64,000 bases of DNA from Kazachstania africana CBS 2517 (GCF_000304475.1 NC_018940.1:1693400-1757399); one strand, 5' to 3'. Counted from the first letter of the stretch, positions 28,410-38,979 are shown. Program-made: numbers and translations. The notes: generated from the letters alone by a model not told the origin.

Positions 28410-29008
28410 AAACGATGTGTTGATGCCATAACATGGCGAAAGACACGAATAAAGGGGAAGGTTATTTTGATATGTCCATTGATAACACCGATCCGCTCTC
28501 AAGATATTTGATCGAGTATATCTTTGAAGACAAATTCCATTTCAATATCGTCCATCTGTTTTGATTTTTCAATTGTACCAACTACTTCATCAGAACTAAG
28601 ATACATTTAACGAAGTTTTTACTGTAAATACAAAAAAAACAACTATTGCAATGGCAGGACGAAGCTGACGCCAATAATAGCACCTCAATCGCACGTACAT
28701 CTCACCGACATAAGAAAATTTATATAGTTGCGGCTGGCTTTTTTTTCTACACCTTTCTTCATTAACTCTATCATATAAACTACTTTTATAATATTTAGAT
28801 ATTAAAGTTCAAGTCATAGTGTCTATATTCCAGCATATCCAGCAATGAAACGCTTGGCTCATTGTGTCTCTTAGTGACGCTTTAAGTTAGGTGATATGAA
28901 ATTTTCAAAATGCGTTCGAATATCCGTCATGAGCAAAAAAAACCTAACCATCTCTAGCACGGTCTAATTACAGCACTGTGACATCTCGAGTACAATACGC
29001 CAATAGTG
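28410..29008. other. FIG4-PFA3 intergenic region
   Basis: There are 599 bases. The right half, nearest PFA3, contains T-rich tracts and TATA-like stretches near 28720 and 28790; an AGGGG stress-type element is near 28455. No gene is seen. Confidence 0.55.
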
Positions 29009-30004
29009 ATGTATAATGGCTGGTCTATTAGTTCTACTTTCCCTAAATGTGTGACAATCTTCATTTATGTATGGACAGCGTATATCTCAATCACTAGAGT
29101 TAAAGTCGTGCCCTTTGAGTTACTATTAGTGCTAATCATATGCACAGTATCCTTAGGTATATACACTTATTCTGAAGTGATATCGGTTGGACCTGGGAGT
29201 CCTATTGATTTTCCAGATTTAGCTATCAAGAACTTACATGACGTTGAAATGGGAGCTGAATTACCACCGGAGTATTTAACGTCGAGGTCTTTAACAATGA
29301 AACATGATGGTAGATTTCGTATCTGTCAGACATGCATGTTCTGGAAACCTGACAGGTGCCACCATTGCTCTTCGTGCAACAGATGCATTTTAAAAATGGA
29401 CCACCATTGTCCATGGTTTGCTGAATGTATTGGTTTCAAAAACCAAAAATACTTCATCCAATTTTTATTTTATTGTACTAGCTACTCGATAATTGTCCTC
29501 TTTGTCACATCCATCCAAATATATCACTGGTTTCGCAGTACGTCATATGAGTACGAGTTTATTGATTTTAAACTCCTAACCGTTTGGCTCTTGGCGATTG
29601 TTATCTTTATTTCATTAGTTCTTTTTACTGGATTTAGTGTATTTCAATTACTGGGAAACCAGACCACCATTGAACTATACGCATATAGAAGATACAAAGC
29701 AGAATTAAATATAATAGGCGATTTAGATGGCTCAGAAAATATCAATATATTTGATTTAGGGTCTCGTTACGAAAACTGGAAAGATGTGATGGGAAATAGC
29801 TGGTTAGAATGGCTATTACCAATCGAAACTTATAAATCAAAAAGAAGTAAAAATACATTGGACGAAAAAGGACTATTTTTTGCTGTTAATTTGGGTATCA
29901 ATGGAAGACTTTTGAATAATATCGGCCTGCAAGATAGACTTTTCAGAAGGCTAGCTGCAAGACCCTCAACAGAATCAACACGGCCATTTATCGAAGATTT
30001 TTAA
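29009..30004 (+). CDS. PFA3: Pfa3, DHHC palmitoyltransferase of the vacuole
   Basis: The product has 331 residues, against 336 in S. cerevisiae. Two membrane spans come first, then the cysteine-rich DHHC domain (CQTCMFWKPDRCHHCSSC onward) with the catalytic Asp-His-His-Cys at residues 131-134, then two more spans and a cytosolic tail with the conserved NPFDLGS-like region reading NIFDLGSRYENWKDVMG. In S. cerevisiae Pfa3 palmitoylates Vac8, which is needed for vacuole fusion and inheritance. The ATG at 29009 is the first in frame. The neighbours FIG4 and EGT2 match YNL325-YNL326-YNL327. FIG4 is also a vacuole-membrane gene, but the adjacency is ancestral and need not imply coregulation. Confidence 0.94.
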   Translation: MYNGWSISSTFPKCVTIFIYVWTAYISITRVKVVPFELLLVLIICTVSLGIYTYSEVISVGPGSPIDFPDLAIKNLHDVEMGAELPPEYLTSRSLTMKHDGRFRICQTCMFWKPDRCHHCSSCNRCILKMDHHCPWFAECIGFKNQKYFIQFLFYCTSYSIIVLFVTSIQIYHWFRSTSYEYEFIDFKLLTVWLLAIVIFISLVLFTGFSVFQLLGNQTTIELYAYRRYKAELNIIGDLDGSENINIFDLGSRYENWKDVMGNSWLEWLLPIETYKSKRSKNTLDEKGLFFAVNLGINGRLLNNIGLQDRLFRRLAARPSTESTRPFIEDF

Positions 30005-30281
30005 ATATACTTATTTTGTTTTCATGATATTATGTAAGTTCTACTATCCCAATGATCTCATTTTCAGTATTAAATTGTGTTCTAGCATTCCTGCTTTATA
30101 GATTAATTAAACTTACTTTTTCACATATTTAAAAATATAAAGGAACTGTTGTAAAGAAAGAATTTATTGAAACATTATATAAATTGTCAGATGGAATGAA
30201 ACGAAAACTGTTCATTTCTTCTGAATGCTATATCAAATTAAAATGCAAGTGAATGATAAAATATCAAATGAGAAAACCCCA

Positions 30282-32657
30282 TTAGAATAATAAAGTTAGG
30301 AGCCCAACAAAAACTACAGATACACCGGCTTTTAGTTTATCAGCAGATGCCTCATATAGTTGTATGGTACCTGTTGTATGTACTGATGAGGATGTGGAAC
30401 TTAGTTTTATTGAACTTGTGACTAAGCTTGAAGAACTTGTTATTAAATTAAAGGTAGCAGTTTTGGTGGCTGCCTCTGTAAAATGACCATTTATGGTTGT
30501 AGTATTTTCTTGTTGAATAGAAGTAGCAATGGCTGATCCGCCCAAAAACTCAGTGTATGAAGTGACTTGTGCAGCATAAGAAACGGTAGCATTACTCAAA
30601 TGTGTTTCAATACGTGATTCTGGGTCAGAATTTATGGATGAGAAGCCTAACAGTGATGCATACGCGGTAACACGAGCATCTTCGGTGACAGTTGCCTTAT
30701 TGGCCCCGGTAATTGTAGTACCGTAAGAGTCCCTTGGAGACGAAATAACAGAACCACCTAAATTAGAAGTGTACGTAACTACTTGGGCAGTAGATGTGAC
30801 AGTAGCTTCGCCAACTTCGGTAATGACAGATGTAGCATTAGAAGTAAATGCAGTATTCAAGGGAGAGCCACCTAATAGATAATCGTAGGTAGTAACATCA
30901 GCTCCGAAACTTATCGTTGTTTCAACTGCACCTGAGGAAACCTGGGTTACTTCATTACCTGATTGGTTATCGCTTGTAGCTGTCTTGATCGTAGATCCTC
31001 CTAATAAAGAATCGTATATTGAAACGTCAGCTCCTAAACTTATTGTCGTTTCGACTGCACCTGAAGAAACTCGGGTTACTTCATTACCTGATTGATTACC
31101 GTTTGTAGCCGTCTTGATCACAGAGCCTCCCAACAAAGAATCGTATGTTGTAACGTCAGCTCCAATAGTTAAAGTGGATTCTATTTCTCCCATAATAGTC
31201 TCGCTTGAAAAAATTGCAGCGGCATTGGAGGTACTAGGAGTGGTAGTAACCGGAGCACTTGAACTTAAAGTACCGACGGCAACATATTCACCAATTTCTG
31301 TAATGATTGCACCCTCCGTGGTAGTAATTATTGTATAGGATTCTAAAGTACCGTTAACATAGATCTCATTTTCGTTGTTAGAAGATAGACTGCTTTGGGA
31401 ATTTGTAGCCGTAGCCTGAGCAGGACTCGTATCTGAAGAAGTAACAGTTTGATAGTAAGATTCATTTGTACTAACCTTGGTAGATAGGATGGAGGTCTGC
31501 GCTTGTGAGCTAGATGTAGTGTTTTTGTTAACGGAAGAAACACTTTGAACCGAGATTTTACTGGTAGAAGTTGGAACACTTGATACTGAAGAGATTATAC
31601 TACTTTGGGATAAACTGCTTATTCTTGATGTTGAGATTGCAGATCCTATTGAACTGGATGAAATAATGGAAGAAGAGGAAGATTCAACCGTAGTGGTTAC
31701 TGATGAAACATCTTCGATATTAGCTTCACTTTCACTGAAGAGTTGAGAAACTTCAGAAATTAACGTGCCTCTTTTTTGTAGAGTGCTGCCAGCATTTGTG
31801 TATGAGAAGGTAGCTAAGTTGGTTATAGAACTTTCTGAAAGAACATCAGAATAGTAAGTGATACGGATATATTGACCACCGCTAATTTGGGTACTTATTG
31901 AGCAACTAATCTTGGCAGAGGACGATCCATCATCAACGGCAGTTAGGGTGGAAAATTTAGTTGGATTATTAAAGGCATCCATAGCTGTAACGATTTCAAA
32001 AGTTGTTAATTCTGTATTGAACTCATAGTCGCCATTATTTGATTCAGCTTCGAAGGCGAAGGACTCGGCAACCATCGATAGTGGGACATCGGCAGTGAAC
32101 CAAGCAGTATTATTTTCACTAAAAATGCCACCATTAGTAGATACAGACTCGATATCCTTGGCGATATAGGAGATAGTTGAGTCAAAAACATTTCCAGAAG
32201 ACACGTTGAATTCATAAGTGATATCTTTTGGAGAAGTGATCAATTCTTTGGCATCGGAAGTTAGTTTAGCCAAAAAGTTGAAACTAGCAATACCAGCTTC
32301 TTCTACATTATCGTTAACAGAAACAGTGAAGATATTCGAATTATTGTTGTATACGGTACCAACAACAGCTGAATTATAGAGTAAATCGAAGGATTCGGAA
32401 GGAAAGGATGTAAAAGCATCTGGGACGGACATATAAATATCTGAACTATTACCTTGTGGAACAGAAACTTGAGCCTCAATTAAAAACCAGTGGCTTGGAT
32501 CAGAACAGTTTACATCATTTGTGTAAGAATCAACCAGTTTGATTGATGAAAAAGTAGCATTGTTAGTAGTGATTGAGCTTGAAGTATTTGTGTAAGCAGC
32601 AAAAGTATAACCAATAAAGGCAGATGCCCCTATAAGCAACTTGTTTATGGAAATCAT
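30282..32657 (-). CDS. EGT2: Egt2-type GPI cell wall protein of daughter-cell separation
   Basis: The product has 791 residues; S. cerevisiae Egt2 is about 1040. A signal peptide (MISINKLLIGASAFIGYTFA) is followed by a ~300-residue N-terminal domain with an immunoglobulin-like pattern seen in Egt2 and agglutinin-type wall proteins, a Ser-rich stalk (about 310-430), and a repeat region with the motif YDSLLGGSxIKTAT in about six decaying copies. The C-terminus ends in a hydrophobic GPI-type tail (VVFVGLLTLLF). Egt2 is expressed in early G1 and helps daughter cells separate. It lies between PFA3 and MDJ2, the exact position of YNL327W. Swi5/Ace2 motifs upstream support the call. The repeats are probably variable in number between strains. 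Confidence 0.88.
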   Translation of the reverse strand: MISINKLLIGASAFIGYTFAAYTNTSSSITTNNATFSSIKLVDSYTNDVNCSDPSHWFLIEAQVSVPQGNSSDIYMSVPDAFTSFPSESFDLLYNSAVVGTVYNNNSNIFTVSVNDNVEEAGIASFNFLAKLTSDAKELITSPKDITYEFNVSSGNVFDSTISYIAKDIESVSTNGGIFSENNTAWFTADVPLSMVAESFAFEAESNNGDYEFNTELTTFEIVTAMDAFNNPTKFSTLTAVDDGSSSAKISCSISTQISGGQYIRITYYSDVLSESSITNLATFSYTNAGSTLQKRGTLISEVSQLFSESEANIEDVSSVTTTVESSSSSIISSSSIGSAISTSRISSLSQSSIISSVSSVPTSTSKISVQSVSSVNKNTTSSSQAQTSILSTKVSTNESYYQTVTSSDTSPAQATATNSQSSLSSNNENEIYVNGTLESYTIITTTEGAIITEIGEYVAVGTLSSSAPVTTTPSTSNAAAIFSSETIMGEIESTLTIGADVTTYDSLLGGSVIKTATNGNQSGNEVTRVSSGAVETTISLGADVSIYDSLLGGSTIKTATSDNQSGNEVTQVSSGAVETTISFGADVTTYDYLLGGSPLNTAFTSNATSVITEVGEATVTSTAQVVTYTSNLGGSVISSPRDSYGTTITGANKATVTEDARVTAYASLLGFSSINSDPESRIETHLSNATVSYAAQVTSYTEFLGGSAIATSIQQENTTTINGHFTEAATKTATFNLITSSSSLVTSSIKLSSTSSSVHTTGTIQLYEASADKLKAGVSVVFVGLLTLLF
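30510..31200 (-). repeat. In-frame tandem repeats of 129 bp (43 codons) within EGT2
   Basis: The best copies begin near 30993 and 31123, with a slightly less similar third to the left; each encodes 43 residues including GADVxxYDSLLGGS and SGNEVTxVSSGAVETT. Towards the left end copies decay to shorter units of about 35-40 residues with only YxxLLGGS kept. This is coding minisatellite DNA of the type that changes length by slippage or recombination. Confidence 0.8.
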
Positions 32658-33736
32658 TTGGTACAAGGTTGTGTTTCAATAACTTTAGTTTGCGTAATTG
32701 AACTCTTAGAAGAAAATAAGAAAAAAGCTAAGATTATAAAGTCTCACCCCGTCTCCCTTTTATATGACATTATTCCTTAAGCCAGCTTTCCAACGTTGTG
32801 CTAGCAATGCCTTGAAAAAGCAAGAAGTATGAGATTTTCTCACATCAAAAATGCTATTATGCATCTCTTAAGCAAGCATAGGCAATAGGAAGTTGCTAGC
32901 TTAGCTTTCATTACAGAGGCAATTGAAGGTTAGCCACAATGAAGTGTAGAAAAATCAGTCGCAGTACAGTCTCTGTGTCGCTATTACCAGCAGCTGGTTT
33001 AATATCACCTGTATTTTAAAAATCGCCTGGCTGCGCTCTGCTGGTATCGAGCTAATTAATTTCTTGGCATCGCGGGATCTGATTTTCATGCGGGCCAGAG
33101 AAAATGATGGAGGGAATCGCCCAAAGCATCGGGTTCAAGGCACCAATTGATAGTAGTGGTAAAATCGCAAACGCTGCTGGTTAAGGTATAGCTGAATGTT
33201 AAGTTGATGCTATCTATTAAGTGGGGCGTACATGACTGGGAATACGCTAAACTTAACAGGGGTACAATGGTATTCGATTTTAACTTTTTTCTGAACTTGC
33301 GCTTTGACAACTTCCTTGATGGGAGTAACAGTGGCAGCCATCTTAATTACCCAGAAAAAATGGCCTTGGCTAGGTTCTTGAAAGGGAGTTTCCATTAATG
33401 ACCACCTCTCTAAACTACTTCTGGCAATTGGCGTATATCCTATTAAAGAGGACACCCAACAGACCAGTAGGCCAGCCTTGCATCTTGTTCATAATCTTGC
33501 CTATACGCCCTTGCATAGCATACACTCTACATTTTTCCTGGCCATTTGTATGACACCAGTATTATATGCTATTTCACAGTTCTCTTAGCATCCCAGATAC
33601 AGGTACGTACTGCCGGTAGAATTCGTTCTATTATACATATCCTATCGTTTTTTAGTCCACGCATAAATTTATTGTAAATGTGAAAATATGCAGTATAACA
33701 AACTAGATTAACACTCAAAGATATCAGGATCGCTCC
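32658..33736. other. EGT2-MDJ2 divergent intergenic region
   Basis: There are 1079 bases. The EGT2 half is a promoter with Swi5/Ace2 motifs (listed separately). The MDJ2 half (33200-33736) holds only weak short frames. No RNA gene was recognised; a GGTTCAAGG at 33132 looks like a Pol III B box but has no tRNA-shaped flank. Confidence 0.55.
32779..33181. promoter_or_regulatory. Swi5/Ace2 motif cluster (ACCAGC/GCTGGT) in the EGT2 promoter
   Basis: Core matches are AAGCCAGC at 32779-32786 (weaker, GCCAGC), ACCAGC at 32986-32991, GCTGGT at 32993-32998, 33040-33045 and 33176-33181. The second and third form the near-palindrome ACCAGCAGCTGGT. All are 120-525 bp upstream of the EGT2 ATG. EGT2 is a classic Swi5/Ace2 target in S. 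cerevisiae. Confidence 0.7.
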
Positions 33737-34174
33737 ATGGTTTTGCCCTTAGTTATTGGTGTAGGGGTAACAGTGGTAGCAATATCTGTGAGGGCTGGGG
33801 CTCAAGCATGGTCTGTTTATAAGACATTGACGCCTATTGCAATAGCTAGGTTGAATAACATTAAAATAAGGGACGATTCATATTTCCATAAAGATTTGAG
33901 GTTCCTATCGAGTCGAATAGACCTCAAGTCGAAAACAGCACTGGAACAATACGAAGGTGGTTTCCATGAGAAGATGAATGAATCAGAAGCTCTACTGATC
34001 TTGAACATCTCACCGCATGAAATCAAAATGCTTAATGAATCTCTTCTGAAGAGGAAACACAGACAGGCATTAGTGAATAACCATCCAGATAAAGGTGGAA
34101 GCCCATATGTTGCTGCAAAAGTTAACGAAGCCAGAGATCTAATTAGAAAGAGCGTCTTAATACGAAGAGAGTGA
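33737..34174 (+). CDS. MDJ2: Mdj2, J-protein of the mitochondrial import motor (Pam18 relative)
   Basis: The product has 145 residues, against 146 in S. cerevisiae. One N-terminal membrane span (VLPLVIGVGVTVVAISVRAG) is followed by a linker and a C-terminal J domain with the catalytic HPD tripeptide at about 116-118 in NNHPDKGGSPYVAAKVNEA. This is the Pam18/Mdj2 layout: the J domain faces the matrix and stimulates Ssc1 at the TIM23 channel. The full-length Pam18 has an extra N-terminal part, so Mdj2 is the better match, and the neighbours EGT2 and PEX6 fit YNL328C. ZIM17, which serves the same Hsp70, is at 3.4 kb. Confidence 0.93.
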   Translation: MVLPLVIGVGVTVVAISVRAGAQAWSVYKTLTPIAIARLNNIKIRDDSYFHKDLRFLSSRIDLKSKTALEQYEGGFHEKMNESEALLILNISPHEIKMLNESLLKRKHRQALVNNHPDKGGSPYVAAKVNEARDLIRKSVLIRRE

Positions 34175-34301
34175 GAAACACCTGTACATCACAACATATA
34201 GACATTCATTTATATATATTTAGTATGAATTCCGATCGAGACTGATAAAAAGGTCGTTCTAGTGCTTGGAAGCATGAGAACCTTGAACTTGAAGCAATCG
34301 C

Positions 34302-37300
34302 ATGAAGGTATCTTTACAATTTAACTACGATGAAGCCTCTGAACACTGTGAACTATCCACTGATTTGCTTGAAGCAAAATCAGAAGGAAAGCAGCAGAGT
34401 ACGAACTCTATCTTTGCAACCATAGGAATTCCAAACTATGCCCATCTCAAAAAGCAGATATTGGTAAATTGTGAAGTCAATAAGGAATTGCCAGAGAGAA
34501 CAATCAAGCTTGCCTCAAGACTTCTTAATGTGAGCACTGCAGCTCCTACAATAGACTACTGTTACATACAAGTTTCAGAGGAGAAACCTCCGACATTAGA
34601 TAGTATAACCCTTCTATTAAATACAAAATTATATGATAAGTTGGTTACATTATCTACAGATTATGAGCGCCTAGAATTCTTTTCACTGAAGTACAATATC
34701 AGAAACTTAAAAACGGTTATTCACAATGGTGATCTGATTTCAGAAGGTTGGTGTGGCATTTTGGACTGCCAGCCGTTTAATGAAGGCCAGATAGATTTTT
34801 CAAAGACAGAGACAATATTTGTCAGGGATGATGAAGGCTTCCTTAGAAAAAATAAGTCAATCCCTGTGAATTCATTAGACAGCAGTCGAAATAAATACCC
34901 AATCAAATGTTTAAAGTACCCGGTTCCTTCTGACTTGATCATACCAAAACCAGACACGCGTGAGGATGATACCTTCTTTATTTTTGCTGATACGGCTATT
35001 TTATTAAATGTTGATATTACTAGTGGCTCTTTGATATTACTTGAAGATGAATCCGGTCATACGACCCCCGCGAAACTATTTGTTTTACTTACTCCTAATT
35101 CATACGATAAATCAACCTTATACGCACATCCAAGATTGTTATCAAAATTTTCTAGTAGCAGCTACCTTTCGATAAAAAGGTATAATGCCCTTAGTAACGA
35201 AAATTCGATAAGAAGTGAAAGTTTGAACGTTGCCAGTTCAGTTTCAATAGCAAGAATTGGAGGCTGGTATCAGTCACAAAAGATTTATCAAGAAATAATT
35301 ATGCACAATCTTAGGACTTTTTTCATGAACAAAGAGAGAATAGTTAAAGTTGGAGATCTATTGCCTATTGCCTTTGATTCTTCAGCATCGCACTTATTTA
35401 ATGAGGGAATGGGCGATTGTCCAATAACGCAATACAATGATGCTTTAGTATGGTTTCGTATTGAAAATATAGCACTAAGTGCAAATGAAGAAAATGCTAC
35501 TCTCAATGAAGTAAGTGATGCCGATCAAGCAGTCGAAGTCCCTCTGAATGGAATGTTTTTGATAAATCCAGGTATGGGAACAAAACTAATAACATCGAAC
35601 ATGGTCAAAGAGAAGATTATCCCTACCAAAGCTCATGACATTCTTTCATATTATGATATCCGTAGGCCTTTCTCTTACGACTTTGAAATATTTCCATATG
35701 CTGATAGTTTAGTGAATATTGTTGATTCCGCCATAAAAAATATTACCGCTGATTTTCCAATAAATACTTCTATTCTATTGTACTCATCAACTCCTTATAC
35801 GGGGAAGAGAATGTTAGTGGATTTTTTGTCCTCCTGGTTAGGGCTATCCCTAATTCAAATTGACTGTTTCGATCTAAGTGCATCTGTAGGTTCCTTAGAT
35901 TCTGTAATTAAGATTATTGGGTATCTCAAAAGTAAATTAGAGAACATTCTGCCGTATGTTAATGGTTCAATAGTATACATTTCTCACTTAGACACGATCC
36001 TTTCTCAGCATGATCCCAATCAAGATCCAGATAGTTCGAAACTTTCCAGAATATTTGAAATCGAATTCAATAAATTGATTGGCGGCTTCGCGGAAAAATA
36101 TGAAAGTGTTATATTTATTGCATCTGTTAGTGATATTGATGATATCCCAGTTAGCATAAGGTCACAGTTTAAATTTGAAATAGAAGTTCCTATACCGAAT
36201 GAAGCACAGAGGAGAGAGATTTTTAAATGGCATCTCGGCATTAATGTGCTTAATATTAACAGTTCAAAAAGTGATTTTGTATTCTCCACTGGCAAAGATG
36301 TTTCTTTAGATACGTTGGCCATACATTCTGCTGGGTTAAATGCTTCAGATATAAACTCTATCATTCAAAGCACAAAAGCAGATGTTTTATCGCAACATAT
36401 TGCAGAGAAGCAAAGCAGTCAAGCATGGTTCAAAAAAAAACTTATAATCAGCATGCCAGATCTAAGTAGAGCAATTGCTAAGGCAAGAGATGAATTTTCA
36501 TTATCGATTGGTGCTCCAAAGATCCCAAACGTTACGTGGGCAGATATTGGTGGTGTTGAACAAATAAAAGGTGAAATAATGGATACTATTGATATACCAT
36601 TGAAGCATCCTGAACTTTTTGCATCTGGGGTACAAAAAAGAAGTGGTATTCTATTCTATGGCCCTCCTGGCACTGGTAAAACACTTATGGCCAAGGCAAT
36701 AGCAACAAATTTTTCTTTGAACTTTTTTAGTGTGAAAGGACCTGAACTTTTAAATATGTATATTGGTGAATCAGAAGCCAATGTCAGAAAGGTTTTTCAG
36801 AGGGCAAGAGATGCAAGGCCATGCATCATTTTCTTCGATGAAATTGATTCTGTGGCCCCCAAAAGAGGGAACCAAGGTGATTCTGGAGGTGTTATGGATC
36901 GTATCGTGTCGCAGTTGTTAGCTGAACTAGATAGTATGAGTAGTGAAGAAGGGGAGGGTGTTTTTGTTATCGGCGCAACAAATAGGCCTGATTTGTTGGA
37001 CGAGGCTTTGTTAAGACCTGGCAGATTTGATAAACTGTTATACCTAGGTATATCAGACACCGTAGAAAAGCAATTAAATATTTTGAAAGCACTGACGAGA
37101 AAGTTTAACATGGACTCGGATGTCAATTTGGCCAAACTAGCCAAAATATGTCCATTTAATTATACTGGTGCGGATTTTTATGCATTGTGCTCCGATGCTA
37201 TGCTAAACGCCATGACGAGAATTGCAAAAGAAATAGATGAAAAACTTAAACAGTATAATGAGCATAGAATGGATATAGGTGAAGGCAAGGTATCATTAAA

Positions 37301-37451
37301 ATATTGGTTCGACAGAGTGTCGTCGGAAGAAGATACCAGGGTAGCAGTAAAAATGGAGGATTTTTTGAAAGCGCAGAGAGAGCTCACCCCTAGCGTTTCA
37401 CAGGATGAATTAGATCATTATTTGGCAGTAAAGGAAAACTTCGAATCATGA
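34302..37451 (+). CDS. PEX6: Pex6, AAA ATPase of the peroxisomal receptor export machine
   Basis: The product has 1049 residues, against 1030 in S. cerevisiae. A long N-terminal domain is followed by two AAA modules. The first is degenerate (SSTPYTGKR in place of a Walker A, GSIVYISHLD at the Walker B). The second is intact, with Walker A GPPGTGKT at about 787-794, Walker B IIFFDEID at about 842-850, and the second region of homology GATNRPDLLDEALLRPGRFDK. Pex6 with Pex1 forms a hetero-hexamer that pulls ubiquitinated Pex5 off the peroxisome. An inactive D1 and active D2 is the normal Pex6 state. Position between MDJ2 and RPD3 matches YNL329C. PEX11 is in the same window by ancestral synteny. 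Confidence 0.96.
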   Translation: MKVSLQFNYDEASEHCELSTDLLEAKSEGKQQSTNSIFATIGIPNYAHLKKQILVNCEVNKELPERTIKLASRLLNVSTAAPTIDYCYIQVSEEKPPTLDSITLLLNTKLYDKLVTLSTDYERLEFFSLKYNIRNLKTVIHNGDLISEGWCGILDCQPFNEGQIDFSKTETIFVRDDEGFLRKNKSIPVNSLDSSRNKYPIKCLKYPVPSDLIIPKPDTREDDTFFIFADTAILLNVDITSGSLILLEDESGHTTPAKLFVLLTPNSYDKSTLYAHPRLLSKFSSSSYLSIKRYNALSNENSIRSESLNVASSVSIARIGGWYQSQKIYQEIIMHNLRTFFMNKERIVKVGDLLPIAFDSSASHLFNEGMGDCPITQYNDALVWFRIENIALSANEENATLNEVSDADQAVEVPLNGMFLINPGMGTKLITSNMVKEKIIPTKAHDILSYYDIRRPFSYDFEIFPYADSLVNIVDSAIKNITADFPINTSILLYSSTPYTGKRMLVDFLSSWLGLSLIQIDCFDLSASVGSLDSVIKIIGYLKSKLENILPYVNGSIVYISHLDTILSQHDPNQDPDSSKLSRIFEIEFNKLIGGFAEKYESVIFIASVSDIDDIPVSIRSQFKFEIEVPIPNEAQRREIFKWHLGINVLNINSSKSDFVFSTGKDVSLDTLAIHSAGLNASDINSIIQSTKADVLSQHIAEKQSSQAWFKKKLIISMPDLSRAIAKARDEFSLSIGAPKIPNVTWADIGGVEQIKGEIMDTIDIPLKHPELFASGVQKRSGILFYGPPGTGKTLMAKAIATNFSLNFFSVKGPELLNMYIGESEANVRKVFQRARDARPCIIFFDEIDSVAPKRGNQGDSGGVMDRIVSQLLAELDSMSSEEGEGVFVIGATNRPDLLDEALLRPGRFDKLLYLGISDTVEKQLNILKALTRKFNMDSDVNLAKLAKICPFNYTGADFYALCSDAMLNAMTRIAKEIDEKLKQYNEHRMDIGEGKVSLKYWFDRVSSEEDTRVAVKMEDFLKAQRELTPSVSQDELDHYLAVKENFES

Positions 37452-37525
37452 AGGTATGTACTTGTTAATAATAAAAATTTGTTTCATACTTCTTGCTTTA
37501 ACAGCCTGATATAGCGATTATTTTC

Positions 37526-37546
37526 TTACCCGGTTGACTATATAAG
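37526..37546 (+). promoter_or_regulatory. Reb1 site (TTACCCG) and TATA box of RPD3
   Basis: TTACCCG at 37526-37532 is followed by TATATAAG at 37539-37546, about 130-150 bp before the RPD3 ATG in a 226-bp gap. Motif evidence only. Confidence 0.55.
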
Positions 37547-37677
37547 TCTTTTGCATTTCAGAGGAATACGAAAAAAAGAAAGACATCAAAATCTCACACA
37601 GTTCAGTTTAATAAACAGCTATTTCTTATCGTTAGTAGTAGAATTCGGTAAACTTTTGCTACAATTGAGGTGAGATA

Positions 37678-38979
37678 ATGGTGTATGAAGCAAAGCCTTT
37701 TGATCCTATTGCGGTGAAGCCCAACGAAAAGAAAAGGGTGGCGTACTTTTATGATGCAGATGTAGGAAACTACGCATATGGTGCAGGCCATCCAATGAAG
37801 CCACATAGAATAAGAATGACACATTCATTGATTATGAACTATGGACTTTACAAGAAGATGGAGATATATAGAGCTAAGCCAGCTACAAAACAGGAGATGT
37901 GTCAATTTCACACCGATGAATATATTGACTTCTTATCTCGTGTAACTCCAGATAATCTGGATATGTTCAAAAAAGAAAGTGTCAAATTTAATGTGGGTGA
38001 TGATTGCCCTGTCTTCGACGGTCTCTATGAATATTGTAGTATTTCAGGAGGTGGTTCGATGGAAGGTGCAGCTAGACTAAATAGAGGTAAATGTGATATT
38101 GCAATTAATTATGCTGGTGGTTTGCATCATGCTAAAAAATCAGAAGCTTCCGGATTCTGTTATTTAAATGATATTGTTCTTGGTATTATTGAATTACTGA
38201 GGTATCATCCAAGAGTCCTTTATATCGATATTGATGTCCATCATGGTGATGGTGTAGAGGAAGCGTTTTATACTACAGATCGTGTTATGACTTGTTCATT
38301 CCACAAATATGGTGAATTCTTCCCTGGTACTGGTGAACTAAGGGATATTGGTGTTGGAAAAGGTAAAAATTACGCCGTGAATGTGCCTTTAAGAGATGGT
38401 ATTGATGATGCTACATACAAATCAGTATTTGAGCCAGTTATCGGAAAAATAATGGAATGGTATCAACCGTCTGCCGTTGTTTTACAATGTGGTGGTGATT
38501 CTCTTTCTGGTGATCGTCTAGGTTGTTTTAATCTATCCATGCAAGGTCATGCAAACTGTGTCAATTACGTCAAATCCTTTAATATTCCAATGATGGTCGT
38601 AGGAGGTGGTGGTTATACAATGAGAAATGTTGCAAGAACATGGTGTTTTGAGACTGGGTTATTGAATAACGTAGTATTAGATGAGGAATTGCCATATAAT
38701 GATTATTACGAATATTATGGCCCCGACTATAAATTGAATGTAAGACCCTCAAATATGTTTAATGTGAATACTCCGGAGTACCTAGATAGCATTTTAACGT
38801 CAATTTTTAGTAACTTAGAAAATACGAAATATGCTCCTAGTGTTCAATTGAACAATGTACCAAAGGATCCGGAAGATCTCGGTGATGTTGATGAGGATAC
38901 AGCAGAGGCCATGGACACCAAGGGCGGATCACAATTTGCAAGAGATCAAGAAATAGAAAAGGAAAACGAGTTTTATTAG
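37678..38979 (+). CDS. RPD3: Rpd3, class I histone deacetylase
   Basis: The product has 433 residues, exactly the S. cerevisiae length. It is very highly conserved: [19 protein letters not shown], the active-site blocks [19 protein letters not shown] and [17 protein letters not shown], and [14 protein letters not shown] are all present, so zinc-binding Asp/His/Asp and the charge relay are intact. Rpd3 is the catalytic subunit of the Rpd3L and Rpd3S complexes and removes acetyl groups from histones H3 and H4. The acidic C-terminus ([15 protein letters not shown]) is typical. The ATG at 37678 starts [11 protein letters not shown], as in the family. To the right the S. cerevisiae chromosome XIV synteny ends. 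Confidence 0.98.
   Translation: MVYEAKPFDPIAVKPNEKKRVAYFYDADVGNYAYGAGHPMKPHRIRMTHSLIMNYGLYKKMEIYRAKPATKQEMCQFHTDEYIDFLSRVTPDNLDMFKKESVKFNVGDDCPVFDGLYEYCSISGGGSMEGAARLNRGKCDIAINYAGGLHHAKKSEASGFCYLNDIVLGIIELLRYHPRVLYIDIDVHHGDGVEEAFYTTDRVMTCSFHKYGEFFPGTGELRDIGVGKGKNYAVNVPLRDGIDDATYKSVFEPVIGKIMEWYQPSAVVLQCGGDSLSGDRLGCFNLSMQGHANCVNYVKSFNIPMMVVGGGGYTMRNVARTWCFETGLLNNVVLDEELPYNDYYEYYGPDYKLNVRPSNMFNVNTPEYLDSILTSIFSNLENTKYAPSVQLNNVPKDPEDLGDVDEDTAEAMDTKGGSQFARDQEIEKENEFY

Noticed and set aside
33110..33160. GGTTCAAGG resembling a Pol III B box, possible tRNA
   Set aside because: No A box or cloverleaf arms can be drawn around it.
37453..37563. GTATGT ... TTTCAG resembling an intron between PEX6 and RPD3
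   Set aside because: There is no TACTAAC branch point, and both genes are complete without splicing.
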